Source of the DNA: an uncultured Pelagibacteraceae bacterium
GTDB lineage: Bacteria > Pseudomonadota > Alphaproteobacteria > Pelagibacterales > Pelagibacteraceae
NCBI GenBank assembly: GCA_902528575.1
Contig: CABZSV010000006.1
Span: forward strand, 1-40,545
Length of the DNA: 40,545 nucleotides
Direction of reading: 5' to 3'
Part shown: positions 25,451-33,599 of the stretch, one piece after another
Position numbering within the stretch: position 1 is the first letter of the stretch
How the letters are laid out: every line of letters starts with the position of its first letter
The notes under the pieces: model-generated
The model's database searches: none
What the model was told of the DNA's origin: nothing
The model's input: only the letters and a program-made list of their open reading frames with translations
Position numbers and translations under genes: made by a program

Positions 25451-25920
25451 TAATATTTTATTTTATCTACTTTTTTATCCCAAATTTCAAATGCTTTTAA
25501 AGCTTCATCTCTGAGCATTTGAACCATTTTAATTTTCCTATCATCAATTTTTTTTGGGATTTCTGTATAAATAAAGGAGTCATCGAAATCTATATTTTTT
25601 GCATCTTCTCTAGTATTTGCATAATATATTTTATCTAATCTTGACCAATAAATTGCTGAGAGACACATCGGACAAGGTTCACAAGATGTATAAATCTCGC
25701 ATCCAGAGAGATCAAAAGTATTTAAATTTTTACAGGCTTCCCTAATTGCTACTATTTCTCCATGAGCAGTTGGATCATTTGAAGAAGTAACTTTATTTGA
25801 ACCCTCTGCAATAATCTTATCATCCTTAACTATAACACTTCCAAAGGGACCGCCAATTGTATTTGCACTATTTATTGAAATTTCAATAGCTTTCGCCATA
25901 AATTTTTTTTTATCTTCCAT
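25450..25920 (-). CDS. guaD: Guanine deaminase
   Basis: This 156-residue zinc deaminase of the CDA superfamily converts guanine to xanthine. The zinc site is HGE (His53, Glu55) and PCPMC (Cys83, Cys86). The C-terminal FDDSFIYTEI segment and the overall length match Bacillus subtilis GuaD (156 residues), which supports guanine rather than tRNA-adenosine as substrate. It sits between xdhB (1-nt gap) and puuD (1-nt overlap), exactly where xanthine supply is needed. Confidence 0.9.
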   Translation of the reverse strand: MEDKKKFMAKAIEISINSANTIGGPFGSVIVKDDKIIAEGSNKVTSSNDPTAHGEIVAIREACKNLNTFDLSGCEIYTSCEPCPMCLSAIYWSRLDKIYYANTREDAKNIDFDDSFIYTEIPKKIDDRKIKMVQMLRDEALKAFEIWDKKVDKIKY

Positions 25921-25921
25921 T

Positions 25922-28225
25922 TTAATTTTTTATTTTATTTTTAATTTTGTTAATGCTCATTAAAATTCTTTCAGGGGTTGCTGGTGCATTTAGTTCTGGT
26001 GCAAACTGATAATTTCCAATTGAAGCAACTGCATCTTTTATTGCATAAAAAACACTCATGGCTAGCATCAAAGGGGGTTCACCAGTTGTTTTTGCTTTAT
26101 TAACAACTTTTTCTTTATTTAATCCTTCTTTAAAAATTTCTACATTAAATTTTTTTGGAATATCACTTACTGCAGGTATTTTGTAAGTCGATGGAGAAAA
26201 AGTTGTAATCTGGCCATCTGATTTCCACTTCAATTCCTCAATTGTAAGCCAACCTTGTCCTTGTACAAAACCGCCCTCTATCTGGCCCAGTTCTAGTGCT
26301 GGATTTATTGGTTTTCCAGCATCATGTAAGATATCCACTCTTTCCAGCATGTTTTCACCAGTCAATGTATCTACAGTTACTTCCGAAACAGCTGCTCCGT
26401 AACAAAAGTAATAAAAAGGTCTTCCTCTAAATTTTTTTTTATCAAAATTAATTTTTGGTGTTGAATAGAAGCCTGATGATGAAAGAGAAATTCTGTTTAA
26501 ATATGCCTCTTGAATTATGCTTTTAAATTCAAATTGTCTGTTTCCAAATATTATGTATTGGTCTTTATAAACTGCCTCTTGATTGTAGATCTTATATTTT
26601 TTCTTAATAAATTTTTCTAAATTCAATTTAATTTTTGCTACTGCATTTAGAGCTGCTGCTCCATTAAGGTCTGTAGTTGATGAAGCGGCGCTAGCTGAAG
26701 TATTTGGAACCTTGGCTGTATTTGTTGATGAGATATGAACTAAATTATATGGTAATCCTAGAGAGTTTGCCACTAATTGAGCAATCTTTGTATGAGTTCC
26801 CTGACCCATTTCAATGCCTCCATGATTCAAATGAACACTTCCATCTGTATAAATATGAACTAAAGCTCCAGCTTGATTTAAGTGAATTGTAGTAAATGAA
26901 ATACCAAATTTTAAAGGTGTAATGGCTATACCTTTCTTTTTAAACTTATTTTTTTCATTAAATTTTCTTATATCCGAATATCTTTTCTTATAATTAGATT
27001 TACTTTCTAAATTTTTAAATATTTCATTAATGACATTATCTTCAACCGTCATTCCATAATGAGTTACATTCTTTTTATCTTTTTGATAAAAATTTTTCTT
27101 TCTAACCTCTATAGGATCTTTTTTTAAATACCTTGCGATATTATCTATAATATTTTCTATAGCCATCATCCCTTGATTACCACCAAATCCTCTAAATGCA
27201 GTTGAGGTTGGAATATTTGTTTTACATAAATTATTTGTTACCTCGATATCTGAAATATAATATGCATTATCTATATGAAGCAAAGCTCTCTCGTTTATTG
27301 CTGCTGATAAATCGGGTGATATTCCACAATTAGAAGATAAATTTAATTTTAGCCCTTCAATGATACCTTCATCATTAAAACCAACTTCATATTCAGATAA
27401 AAATTCATGTCTCTTACCAGTTAAAATTATATCATCATCTCTATCCAATCTTAATTTAACTGGTTGACCTGATTTTCTTGCCAACAATGCACAAATGCAT
27501 GCTGTCATGAAATTTGTTTCCTTTCCTCCAAAACCACCTCCTATTCTTCTAACTTCAACATTTATTGAGTTACTTTTTTGATTAAACATTTTTGCAATTA
27601 ATTGTTGAGTTTCTGATGGATGTTGTGTTGAACTATAAACTAAAAAATTATCATCCTCTTTAGGAACAACAAAAGCTGTCTGGCCCTCTAAATAAAAGTG
27701 CTCTTGGCTTCCAGTTGTAAAATTTCCTTTTAAATTATTTTTTGAATTTTTTATTTTTTTTGAAGGGTTACCTTTTTTAATTTTTCTAGGTTTAAATAAA
27801 AATTGCCTTTTATTTAGAGCTTCTTTAATTGTAATAACAGTTTTTAAATCTTTATAGGTAATTTTGGCTTTTAATACTGCCTTTCTAGCAAGCTCTGTAG
27901 TTGTAGCAGCTACAGCAAATAATGGCTGACCAAAAAACTCAACTTTTTTTTCTGGAAAAATTGGATCACCATCAAAAACTGGACCCACATCATTCCTACC
28001 AGGGATATCTCTTTGAGTAACTATTGATATTACTCCTTCACTTTTTTTTACCTCGGTTAAGTCTATATTTTTGATTATTGCATGGGCTTTTTTGCTTAAA
28101 CCAATAGCGCCATAAATTGTATTTTTTGGTTCATTAATATCATCAGTATACTCTGCATATCCACTTACATGCTTATAGGCACTGTCATGTGGTCTTATTT
28201 CCTCAATATAGTTCTCTTTGCTCAT
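25922..28225 (-). CDS. xdhB: Xanthine dehydrogenase molybdopterin subunit
   Basis: This large subunit binds the molybdenum cofactor and oxidises hypoxanthine to xanthine and xanthine to urate. The 767-residue length matches XdhB of Rhodobacter capsulatus. The key active-site positions known from the bovine and Rhodobacter enzymes are kept: the Glu of GGFGGKE (Glu236), the Arg of TAFRGFGG (Arg345) and the catalytic-base Glu of GEPP (Glu716). The KFGISFT and MGQGTHTKI segments are also present. Purine specificity is therefore well supported, against related aldehyde oxidases. It directly follows xdhA (TAA then ATG, no gap) and precedes guaD. Confidence 0.96.
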   Translation of the reverse strand: MSKENYIEEIRPHDSAYKHVSGYAEYTDDINEPKNTIYGAIGLSKKAHAIIKNIDLTEVKKSEGVISIVTQRDIPGRNDVGPVFDGDPIFPEKKVEFFGQPLFAVAATTTELARKAVLKAKITYKDLKTVITIKEALNKRQFLFKPRKIKKGNPSKKIKNSKNNLKGNFTTGSQEHFYLEGQTAFVVPKEDDNFLVYSSTQHPSETQQLIAKMFNQKSNSINVEVRRIGGGFGGKETNFMTACICALLARKSGQPVKLRLDRDDDIILTGKRHEFLSEYEVGFNDEGIIEGLKLNLSSNCGISPDLSAAINERALLHIDNAYYISDIEVTNNLCKTNIPTSTAFRGFGGNQGMMAIENIIDNIARYLKKDPIEVRKKNFYQKDKKNVTHYGMTVEDNVINEIFKNLESKSNYKKRYSDIRKFNEKNKFKKKGIAITPLKFGISFTTIHLNQAGALVHIYTDGSVHLNHGGIEMGQGTHTKIAQLVANSLGLPYNLVHISSTNTAKVPNTSASAASSTTDLNGAAALNAVAKIKLNLEKFIKKKYKIYNQEAVYKDQYIIFGNRQFEFKSIIQEAYLNRISLSSSGFYSTPKINFDKKKFRGRPFYYFCYGAAVSEVTVDTLTGENMLERVDILHDAGKPINPALELGQIEGGFVQGQGWLTIEELKWKSDGQITTFSPSTYKIPAVSDIPKKFNVEIFKEGLNKEKVVNKAKTTGEPPLMLAMSVFYAIKDAVASIGNYQFAPELNAPATPERILMSINKIKNKIKN

Positions 28226-29662
28226 TTAGTTTACTCTTGATAACTTATTTAAATTTATTTCTACAAAACATTTCATTAATAAATTTTTTGCTATCTCTAA
28301 TCTGTATTCTTTGCTAGCTCTCATGTCTCCAATAGGACTTAAATCTTTTTCTAAATATTTTTGTGCTTGATCAAAAGTATTGATCGTAAGTGGCTTATTT
28401 TTAAGAATTTTTTCACATGCTTTAGCTCTTTTTGGTACAGCAGCCATACCTCCATATGCAATATAAACCTCTTTAATTTTATTATTATTAATCTCAAAAT
28501 TAAAAGATCCACAAACAGATGAAATATCATCATCAAATCTTTTTGAGATCTTAAATGCCTTAAAAATATTTTTCTTAAATAATGGTATTTTAATTGAGTG
28601 TATAAACTCATTGTTTTTTAATTTAGTTTTTCTGTAACCAAGAAAAAAATTATTTAAAGGTAATACTTTTCTTTTATTAAAACTTTCAATTAAAACCTCT
28701 GCATTTAATGAGAGTAAAATTGGTAATGTATCTCCTATTGGAGATGCGGTTGCAATATTGCCACCTATGGTTCCCACATTTCGAATTTGAACAGAACCAT
28801 ATCTCTTAAGAACCGAATAAAAATCTGGATAATGTTTTTTAATTTCTTTTTCAAATTTTATTAAAGGTGTAGCGGAACCAACTTCTAAATAATTTTTACT
28901 TACTTTGATAAAATCTAATTCATTAATTTCTTTTAAATCAATTATAAATGGAATTTCTTTTCTCTCTTTTGTAACTTTTAAAGATAAGTCGGTACCTCCA
29001 GCAAGAAAACTAAAATTAGTATGTTTTTTAATTATACCTTTTAAATCTTTAATATTTTTTGGTGAAAAATAAATCTTATCATCTTTTTTAATATAAATAT
29101 TTTTTGGTTTAATTTTTTTTAATTGCTGAATAATTTTATTTTTATTTTTAGAAAATTGATCATTTTTATTTATTTTATTTAAACTTTTTGCAGCATCAAT
29201 TATAGGTCTATAACCAGTACAACGACATAAATTACCGGATATAGAATCTGATATTAATTCATTATTAAGATTTTTGTTATTTTTAAACATTGAAAATAAC
29301 GACATGACAAATCCTGGTGTGCAGAAACCACATTGAGATCCATGAAATTTCACCATTGCGTCTTGCACCGGATGAAGTTGTCCATTTTTAGAAACTAAAT
29401 CTTCCACAATTATAAGTTGTTTACCATTCAGTGTTGGGACAAACGAAATACAAGAATTAATTGCTTTATATTCAATTTTATTATTGACTAATTCACCTAA
29501 AACAATTGTACATGCACCACAACCACCTTCTGAACATCCCTCTTTAGTTCCGGTCTTTTTTAATTCAGTTCTAATATAATTTAGTAATGTTTGATTTGGA
29601 TCAGGATTTTTGATTACTATAAGCTTATCATTTAATAGAAATTTAACAGAACTCGATATCAC
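28226..29662 (-). CDS. xdhA: Xanthine dehydrogenase FeS/FAD subunit
   Basis: This 478-residue small subunit carries electrons from the molybdenum site to FAD and NAD. The plant-type [2Fe-2S] cluster ligands are Cys43, Cys48, Cys51 and Cys71 (CSEGGCGACT). The second cluster ligands are Cys111, Cys114, Cys146 and Cys148 (QCGFCTPG, NLCRCTG). The FAD domain has FLAGGTDL (219-226) and NVGTIGGN (295-302). The start is GTG (29662-29660), directly after the uraH stop (TAAGTG), with AGAGG about 8 nt upstream inside uraH. No xdhC cofactor-insertion gene is present in this window. Confidence 0.95.
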   Translation of the reverse strand: MISSSVKFLLNDKLIVIKNPDPNQTLLNYIRTELKKTGTKEGCSEGGCGACTIVLGELVNNKIEYKAINSCISFVPTLNGKQLIIVEDLVSKNGQLHPVQDAMVKFHGSQCGFCTPGFVMSLFSMFKNNKNLNNELISDSISGNLCRCTGYRPIIDAAKSLNKINKNDQFSKNKNKIIQQLKKIKPKNIYIKKDDKIYFSPKNIKDLKGIIKKHTNFSFLAGGTDLSLKVTKERKEIPFIIDLKEINELDFIKVSKNYLEVGSATPLIKFEKEIKKHYPDFYSVLKRYGSVQIRNVGTIGGNIATASPIGDTLPILLSLNAEVLIESFNKRKVLPLNNFFLGYRKTKLKNNEFIHSIKIPLFKKNIFKAFKISKRFDDDISSVCGSFNFEINNNKIKEVYIAYGGMAAVPKRAKACEKILKNKPLTINTFDQAQKYLEKDLSPIGDMRASKEYRLEIAKNLLMKCFVEINLNKLSRVN

Positions 29663-30013
29663 TTAACTACCTCTATAAGTAGAATAACTCCAAGGTGAAA
29701 CAAGTAAAGGAACATGATAATGTTGTGAGGGATCTGAAATACCAAATCTTATAACAACATCATCCAAGAATGGTACATCGCTAGCTGAAGATATATTTTT
29801 AAAATAGTCACCAATATGAAAAATTAATTCATATTTACCCTTAATGAAAACATCTCCCTCTGCTAATGGTGAATTAGCTCTACCATCATCATTGAGTTTT
29901 ATTGACGTTAATTTTTTTCGTTCTGAATTATTAATATAAAACAAATCAACTATGATACCTTTGCCAGGTTTACCAGAATACACATCTAAAACATGAGTTG
30001 TGAGCTTTGTCAT
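29663..30013 (-). CDS. uraH: 5-Hydroxyisourate hydrolase (transthyretin-like)
   Basis: This 116-residue enzyme hydrolyses 5-hydroxyisourate, the product of PuuD, to OHCU. It starts with LTTHVLDVYSGKPGKG, the conserved N-terminal histidine motif, and ends in the diagnostic tetrapeptide YRGS. The HYHVPLLVSPW stretch before the end is also conserved. It is the first gene of the minus-strand operon (uraH-xdhA-xdhB-guaD-puuD-phosphoribosyltransferase) and is divergent from uraD, the next enzyme in the pathway. A perfect TATAAT lies just 3 nt before its ATG. Confidence 0.96.
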   Translation of the reverse strand: MTKLTTHVLDVYSGKPGKGIIVDLFYINNSERKKLTSIKLNDDGRANSPLAEGDVFIKGKYELIFHIGDYFKNISSASDVPFLDDVVIRFGISDPSQHYHVPLLVSPWSYSTYRGS

Positions 30014-30060
30014 AAAATTATAGTATCATTTAATTTCAAACTTAAATTTTTAAAAGTTAT
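30014..30060. promoter_or_regulatory. 47-bp divergent control region of the two urate-degradation operons
   Basis: The gap between the uraH and uraD start codons is only 47 bp and almost pure A/T. On the minus strand a perfect -10 hexamer TATAAT (30022-30017) ends 3 nt before the uraH ATG, so the uraH message would begin at or near its start codon. No convincing -35 box, operator palindrome or Shine-Dalgarno is visible for either gene. In such AT-rich sequence a chance TATAAT cannot be excluded. Confidence 0.5.
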
Positions 30061-30558
30061 ATGAGAACAATAGATAACATTAACGATCTTAACAAGTCTG
30101 ATTTTTTGTCTATATTTGGTAATGTTTTTGAAAAAACTGAGTCAGTTGCTATGGAAGCTTTTGAGTTAAAACCATTTAAAAACTTTGAAGATATTGTGTT
30201 TAAAATGCTTGATATTTATGAAAATTACGAAAAAAATAAAATTTTAGAGATTTTAAATGCACATCCTGAGCTTGCTGTAGCAAAAAAAATGACCTCTGAA
30301 TCTATATCAGAACAAGCCTCTGCAAAATTAAACCAATGTTCTAATGATGAATATGAAGAATTTAAAAAATTAAATTCAGAATATAAAAAAAAGTTTAATT
30401 TTCCTTTTATAATTGCTGTAAAAGGCAAAGATAAAAATGAAATTTTGAATAATTTTAGACAAAGAATACAAAGTGATGTAGAAAGTGAATTCCTTGAGGC
30501 GAAAAAACAAGTAAAAAAAATCGCAACCTTTCGTTTGAATGAAATAAATAAAAAATGA
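30061..30558 (+). CDS. uraD: OHCU decarboxylase
   Basis: UraD converts 2-oxo-4-hydroxy-4-carboxy-5-ureidoimidazoline to S-allantoin. The 165-residue all-helical protein has the active-site HPEL motif (His68, Glu70), the SISEQASAKL motif with Glu84-Gln85, and the C-terminal FPFIIAVKG signature. The final KKIATFRLNEI helix is typical. It starts the plus-strand operon uraD-alc-allA-puuE, in which each gene overlaps the next by 4 nt (ATGA). Confidence 0.95.
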   Translation: MRTIDNINDLNKSDFLSIFGNVFEKTESVAMEAFELKPFKNFEDIVFKMLDIYENYEKNKILEILNAHPELAVAKKMTSESISEQASAKLNQCSNDEYEEFKKLNSEYKKKFNFPFIIAVKGKDKNEILNNFRQRIQSDVESEFLEAKKQVKKIATFRLNEINKK

Positions 30559-31541
30559 AAAAATTTATAAGTGCAAAAATGATTAACTTAGCGGATCCAA
30601 GAATTGGATCTAAGGTAATATTTAAGACTGACGATTTTTTTGCGGCTGCTCACAGAATATTAAACATCGAAACTCCAGTTTTTAAAGATGGACTATTTGA
30701 CAAACATGGTAAATGGATGGATGGATGGGAAACAAGGAGAAGAAGATCAAAAGGTTTTGATTATTTAATTTTAAAACTTGGTAAACCTGGAAAGATATTT
30801 GATATAGACATTGACACAACACATTTCAATGGAAATCAGCCCACACATGCTTCGTTAGAGGGTTGCTTAAGTAAAACAAAGCCTAATAAGAAAACAAAAT
30901 GGATTTCTTTACTGAGCAAAAAAAAACTTGGGCCAAGCCGAAACCACAGCTTCAAATCAAGCAACAAATCTGTTTTTAATTATATAAGACTAAACATTTT
31001 TCCGGATGGTGGAGTTGCAAGACTAAGGCTTTATGGAAAAATTGAAATGGAGAAAAACTTTTTAAATCATAAAACTATCAACCTTACTTCTGTTTTAAAT
31101 GGCGCTTCAATTATTGGTTGTAATAATGAACATTTCGGCAGGGCTGAAAATATCATAGCACCTGGTAAAGGAAAAAATATGGGAGATGGTTGGGAAACAA
31201 GAAGAAGTAGAGGAAAAAACTTTGATTGGCTTATAATAAAATTTGGAAAACCAGGATTAATTAAAAAACTAGAGATAGATACCCATCATTTTAAAGGAAA
31301 CTACCCCGATAGTTGTTCAATCCAAACTGCAAGCATTTCAAAAGATCTGTCCAATAAATCAATTGTCAATAATTCAAAAAATTGGAAATTTATTTTAAAT
31401 AAGTCAAAACTGTCAGCTCACAAGAAACATATTTTTAAAAAATTCTTAATTAAGAGAAGTAAAGAAAATTATCTTAAAATAAATATCTATCCAGACGGTG
31501 GAATTTCAAGAATCAGGGCATTTGGAAATTTTGTGAGATGA
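30555..31541 (+). CDS. alc: Allantoicase
   Basis: Allantoicase splits allantoate into S-ureidoglycolate and urea. The 328-residue protein shows the internal duplication of the family: the motif DGWETRRRR at 56-64 recurs as DGWETRRSR at about 212-220, each followed by (N/D)FD(Y/W)LI and a GKPG turn. Both repeats end in a similar sequence (NIFPDGGVARLRLYG and NIYPDGGISRIRAFG). This is the urea-releasing branch, not the ammonia-releasing allantoate amidohydrolase. It overlaps uraD and allA by 4 nt each. Confidence 0.96.
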   Translation: MKKFISAKMINLADPRIGSKVIFKTDDFFAAAHRILNIETPVFKDGLFDKHGKWMDGWETRRRRSKGFDYLILKLGKPGKIFDIDIDTTHFNGNQPTHASLEGCLSKTKPNKKTKWISLLSKKKLGPSRNHSFKSSNKSVFNYIRLNIFPDGGVARLRLYGKIEMEKNFLNHKTINLTSVLNGASIIGCNNEHFGRAENIIAPGKGKNMGDGWETRRSRGKNFDWLIIKFGKPGLIKKLEIDTHHFKGNYPDSCSIQTASISKDLSNKSIVNNSKNWKFILNKSKLSAHKKHIFKKFLIKRSKENYLKINIYPDGGISRIRAFGNFVR

Positions 31542-32029
31542 AAATAATAAAAGCAAAAAAAATTACTAAAAAAAATTTTTCTAAATTTGGTCAATTAATA
31601 GATACGTCAAAAAAAAATCCTATAAATATTAATGATGGGTATGCAAAAAGATTTGATAATTTGATAAACGTAGATGCATCTAAAAACAAAGGGAAAGCAA
31701 TTGTTAGTATTTTTAAAGCAAAAAAAAGAAGGTTTCCTATGAAAATCGATATGATGGAAAAACATCCTTTAGGAAGCCAGGCCTTTATACCAATGGAAGA
31801 TACAAAATTTTTAGTATTTGTAGCACCAAAAGGAGATAAACCAGATGTAAATAAAATCCAATCCTTTTTAGTCCCAAAACAAACTGGAGTTAATTACAAT
31901 GCTGGTATTTGGCACTTTCCGTTGATTTCTATGAAAAATATGAATTTTCTAATTGTTGATAGAAAAGGAAAAGGAAACAATCTTGTTATTTATAAATTTA
32001 AAAAAGATAAAATTATTTTGAAAAAATGA
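31538..32029 (+). CDS. allA: Ureidoglycolate lyase
   Basis: AllA cleaves ureidoglycolate to glyoxylate and urea, the last step of the pathway. The 163-residue cupin-like protein has the family segments KFGQLIDT near the N-terminus, EKHPLGSQAFIPM in the middle and GVNYNAGIWHFPL near the C-terminus, where the His motifs lie. The N-terminal 30 residues are strongly lysine-rich, as often in this genome. It sits in the 4-nt-overlap chain alc-allA-puuE. Confidence 0.94.
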   Translation: MKIIKAKKITKKNFSKFGQLIDTSKKNPININDGYAKRFDNLINVDASKNKGKAIVSIFKAKKRRFPMKIDMMEKHPLGSQAFIPMEDTKFLVFVAPKGDKPDVNKIQSFLVPKQTGVNYNAGIWHFPLISMKNMNFLIVDRKGKGNNLVIYKFKKDKIILKK

Positions 32030-32925
32030 AAAAAAAATACCCAAGAGATTTAGTGGGATATGGTTCCAAAAAAGTTAAGGTAAAGTGGCCTGGTAATGCT
32101 AAGTTAGCTTTGCAATTTGTACTTAATTACGAGGAGGGAGCAGAAAATTGTACTCTTCATGGTGATAAAACTTCAGAAGTATTTTTATCAGAAATTATAG
32201 GAGCAAAACCAATTAAAGGTCGACACTTAAATATGGAATCAATTTATGAATATGGATCAAGAAGAGGGTTTTGGAGAATTCATGATCTATTTAATAAAAA
32301 GAAAATTCCACTTACTATTTTTGGAGTTGGTATGGCATTGGAAAGAAATAAAGAAGTTTGTTCGGCTATAAAAAAAGCAAATTATGAAGTTGCAAGTCAT
32401 GGGTGGAGATGGATTGACTATCAAAATGTATCAAAGAAAAAAGAAAAAAATGATATGCAGCTTGCAGTCAAATCTATAAAAAAGATATTTGGTAATCAAC
32501 CTGCTGGTTGGTACACCGGTAGATGTAGCGAAAATACTTTAGATTTAGTAATTGATAATGGTAGTTTTTTATACTGTAGCGATACATACAGTGACGATCT
32601 TCCTTACTGGATAAAAAAAGGTAATAAAAAACAACTAATGGTTCCTTACACACTTGATAACAATGATATGAGGTTTGCAACCAATCAAGGATTTAATTCA
32701 GGTGAACAATTTTATAATTATTTAAAAGATAGTTTCGATGCCCTTTATGAGGAGGGAAAAACTTCACCTAAGATGATGTCGGTTGGTTTGCATTGTAGAT
32801 TAATTGGAAGACCTGGTAGAATACAGTCTCTTAAAAAATTTTTAAATTACATCACAAAATTTAAAGATATTTGGATCTGCAAAAGAGTAGATATAGCTAA
32901 ACATTGGATAAAAAATTACAGTTAA
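32026..32925 (+). CDS. puuE: Allantoinase PuuE (polysaccharide-deacetylase fold)
   Basis: PuuE hydrolyses allantoin to allantoate. It belongs to the NodB/polysaccharide-deacetylase fold and is unrelated to the amidohydrolase-type AllB. The 299-residue protein starts with the diagnostic YPRDLVGYG motif and continues with LNYEEGAEN, ESIYEYGSRRGFWRI, YEVASHGWRWIDY (SHG(W/Y)RW) and PAGWYTGRCSENT. Together with UraH and UraD it completes conversion of urate to allantoate. It ends the operon and is convergent with the cytochrome c gene, with a 7-nt gap and no hairpin. Confidence 0.95.
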   Translation: MKKKYPRDLVGYGSKKVKVKWPGNAKLALQFVLNYEEGAENCTLHGDKTSEVFLSEIIGAKPIKGRHLNMESIYEYGSRRGFWRIHDLFNKKKIPLTIFGVGMALERNKEVCSAIKKANYEVASHGWRWIDYQNVSKKKEKNDMQLAVKSIKKIFGNQPAGWYTGRCSENTLDLVIDNGSFLYCSDTYSDDLPYWIKKGNKKQLMVPYTLDNNDMRFATNQGFNSGEQFYNYLKDSFDALYEEGKTSPKMMSVGLHCRLIGRPGRIQSLKKFLNYITKFKDIWICKRVDIAKHWIKNYS

Positions 32926-32932
32926 ATTTTTA

Positions 32933-33256
32933 TTATTGTTCAGCAGCTATAGAGGTATAGTGCGCAACTGCTTCTATTTCATCATCAGTTAGTATACCCT
33001 CCATTGCGGGCATTACTCCTATACCGTTTCTAACTGCCATTAAGATTCTTTGAATATCAGGTCTAATTTCATTTAAATTTGGACCAACCATTGCATTCGA
33101 TCCAGCATCTGAGAGCATATGACATGCTGCACAATTTCCAGTACCCAGAAAAACTTCTTTTCCCTTATTAAACAATTCATCAGCATTAGCATGGGTAAAT
33201 GATAAAAGTATCAAAAATAATGATATACCAAAGAAATTTAAAAATAATTTTTTCAC
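32933..33256 (-). CDS. Small periplasmic class I cytochrome c
   Basis: This 107-residue precursor has a Sec signal peptide (MKKLFLNFFGISLFLILLSF, cut near THANA). It has one haem motif CAACH (Cys42, Cys45, His46) and a probable distal ligand Met82 in GVMPAM. The DDEIEAVAHYTSI end is typical of soluble cytochrome c domains. It is a single-domain electron carrier. Because PuuD in this locus lacks its usual cytochrome c domain, this protein may be its electron acceptor, but it is transcribed separately and lies 7.5 kb away. It could equally serve another respiratory step. Confidence 0.92.
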   Translation of the reverse strand: MKKLFLNFFGISLFLILLSFTHANADELFNKGKEVFLGTGNCAACHMLSDAGSNAMVGPNLNEIRPDIQRILMAVRNGIGVMPAMEGILTDDEIEAVAHYTSIAAEQ

Positions 33257-33299
33257 ATAAATTTGGTATCATAATTAAAAAAATTTAAAAAGGAGAATT

Positions 33300-33587
33300 A
33301 TGAAAGCTTATTGGGTTGCAAATTATACTGAAATAAAAGACGACGAAAGACTTAAAAAATATGCTGTTAAAGCAAAAGAAGCGGTTGAAAAATATTCTGG
33401 AAAAATAATAGCGAGAAGTGCAAATAACGTAACTTTAGAAGGCAGAGAAATGGTTAGAGTAGCACTTGCAGAATTTCCAGATATTGAAACAGCAAAAAAT
33501 TGTTACAATTCCGAAGAGTATGTTGAAGCTAGAAAACATTTGGAAAATAATGCTACTAGAGAACACATAATTTTTGAAGGAATGTAA
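33300..33587 (+). CDS. DUF1330 family protein
   Basis: This 95-residue ferredoxin-like alpha/beta-barrel protein has the DUF1330 pattern: KAYWVANYTEI at the N-terminus, a mid-protein strand GKIIARSANNVTLEG, and the FPDIETAKNCYNSEEY motif. Members are dimeric and of unknown role. It has a good Shine-Dalgarno (AAGGAG, 33290-33295) and sits at the edge of the purine locus, divergent from the cytochrome c gene over 43 bp. A link with purine use is possible but not shown. Confidence 0.88.
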   Translation: MKAYWVANYTEIKDDERLKKYAVKAKEAVEKYSGKIIARSANNVTLEGREMVRVALAEFPDIETAKNCYNSEEYVEARKHLENNATREHIIFEGM

Positions 33588-33599
33588 GTTAATAAAGGC

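Noticed and set aside
28351-28611. 86-codon minus-strand frame inside xdhA in another frame
   Set aside because: It overlaps a clearly coding, conserved FAD/CO-dehydrogenase-like C-terminal domain; a shadow frame only.
28226-29662. Possible missing start codon for xdhA
   Set aside because: The frame opens with GTG directly after the uraH stop and reaches the first FeS motif at a normal distance, so a GTG start explains it without a broken gene.
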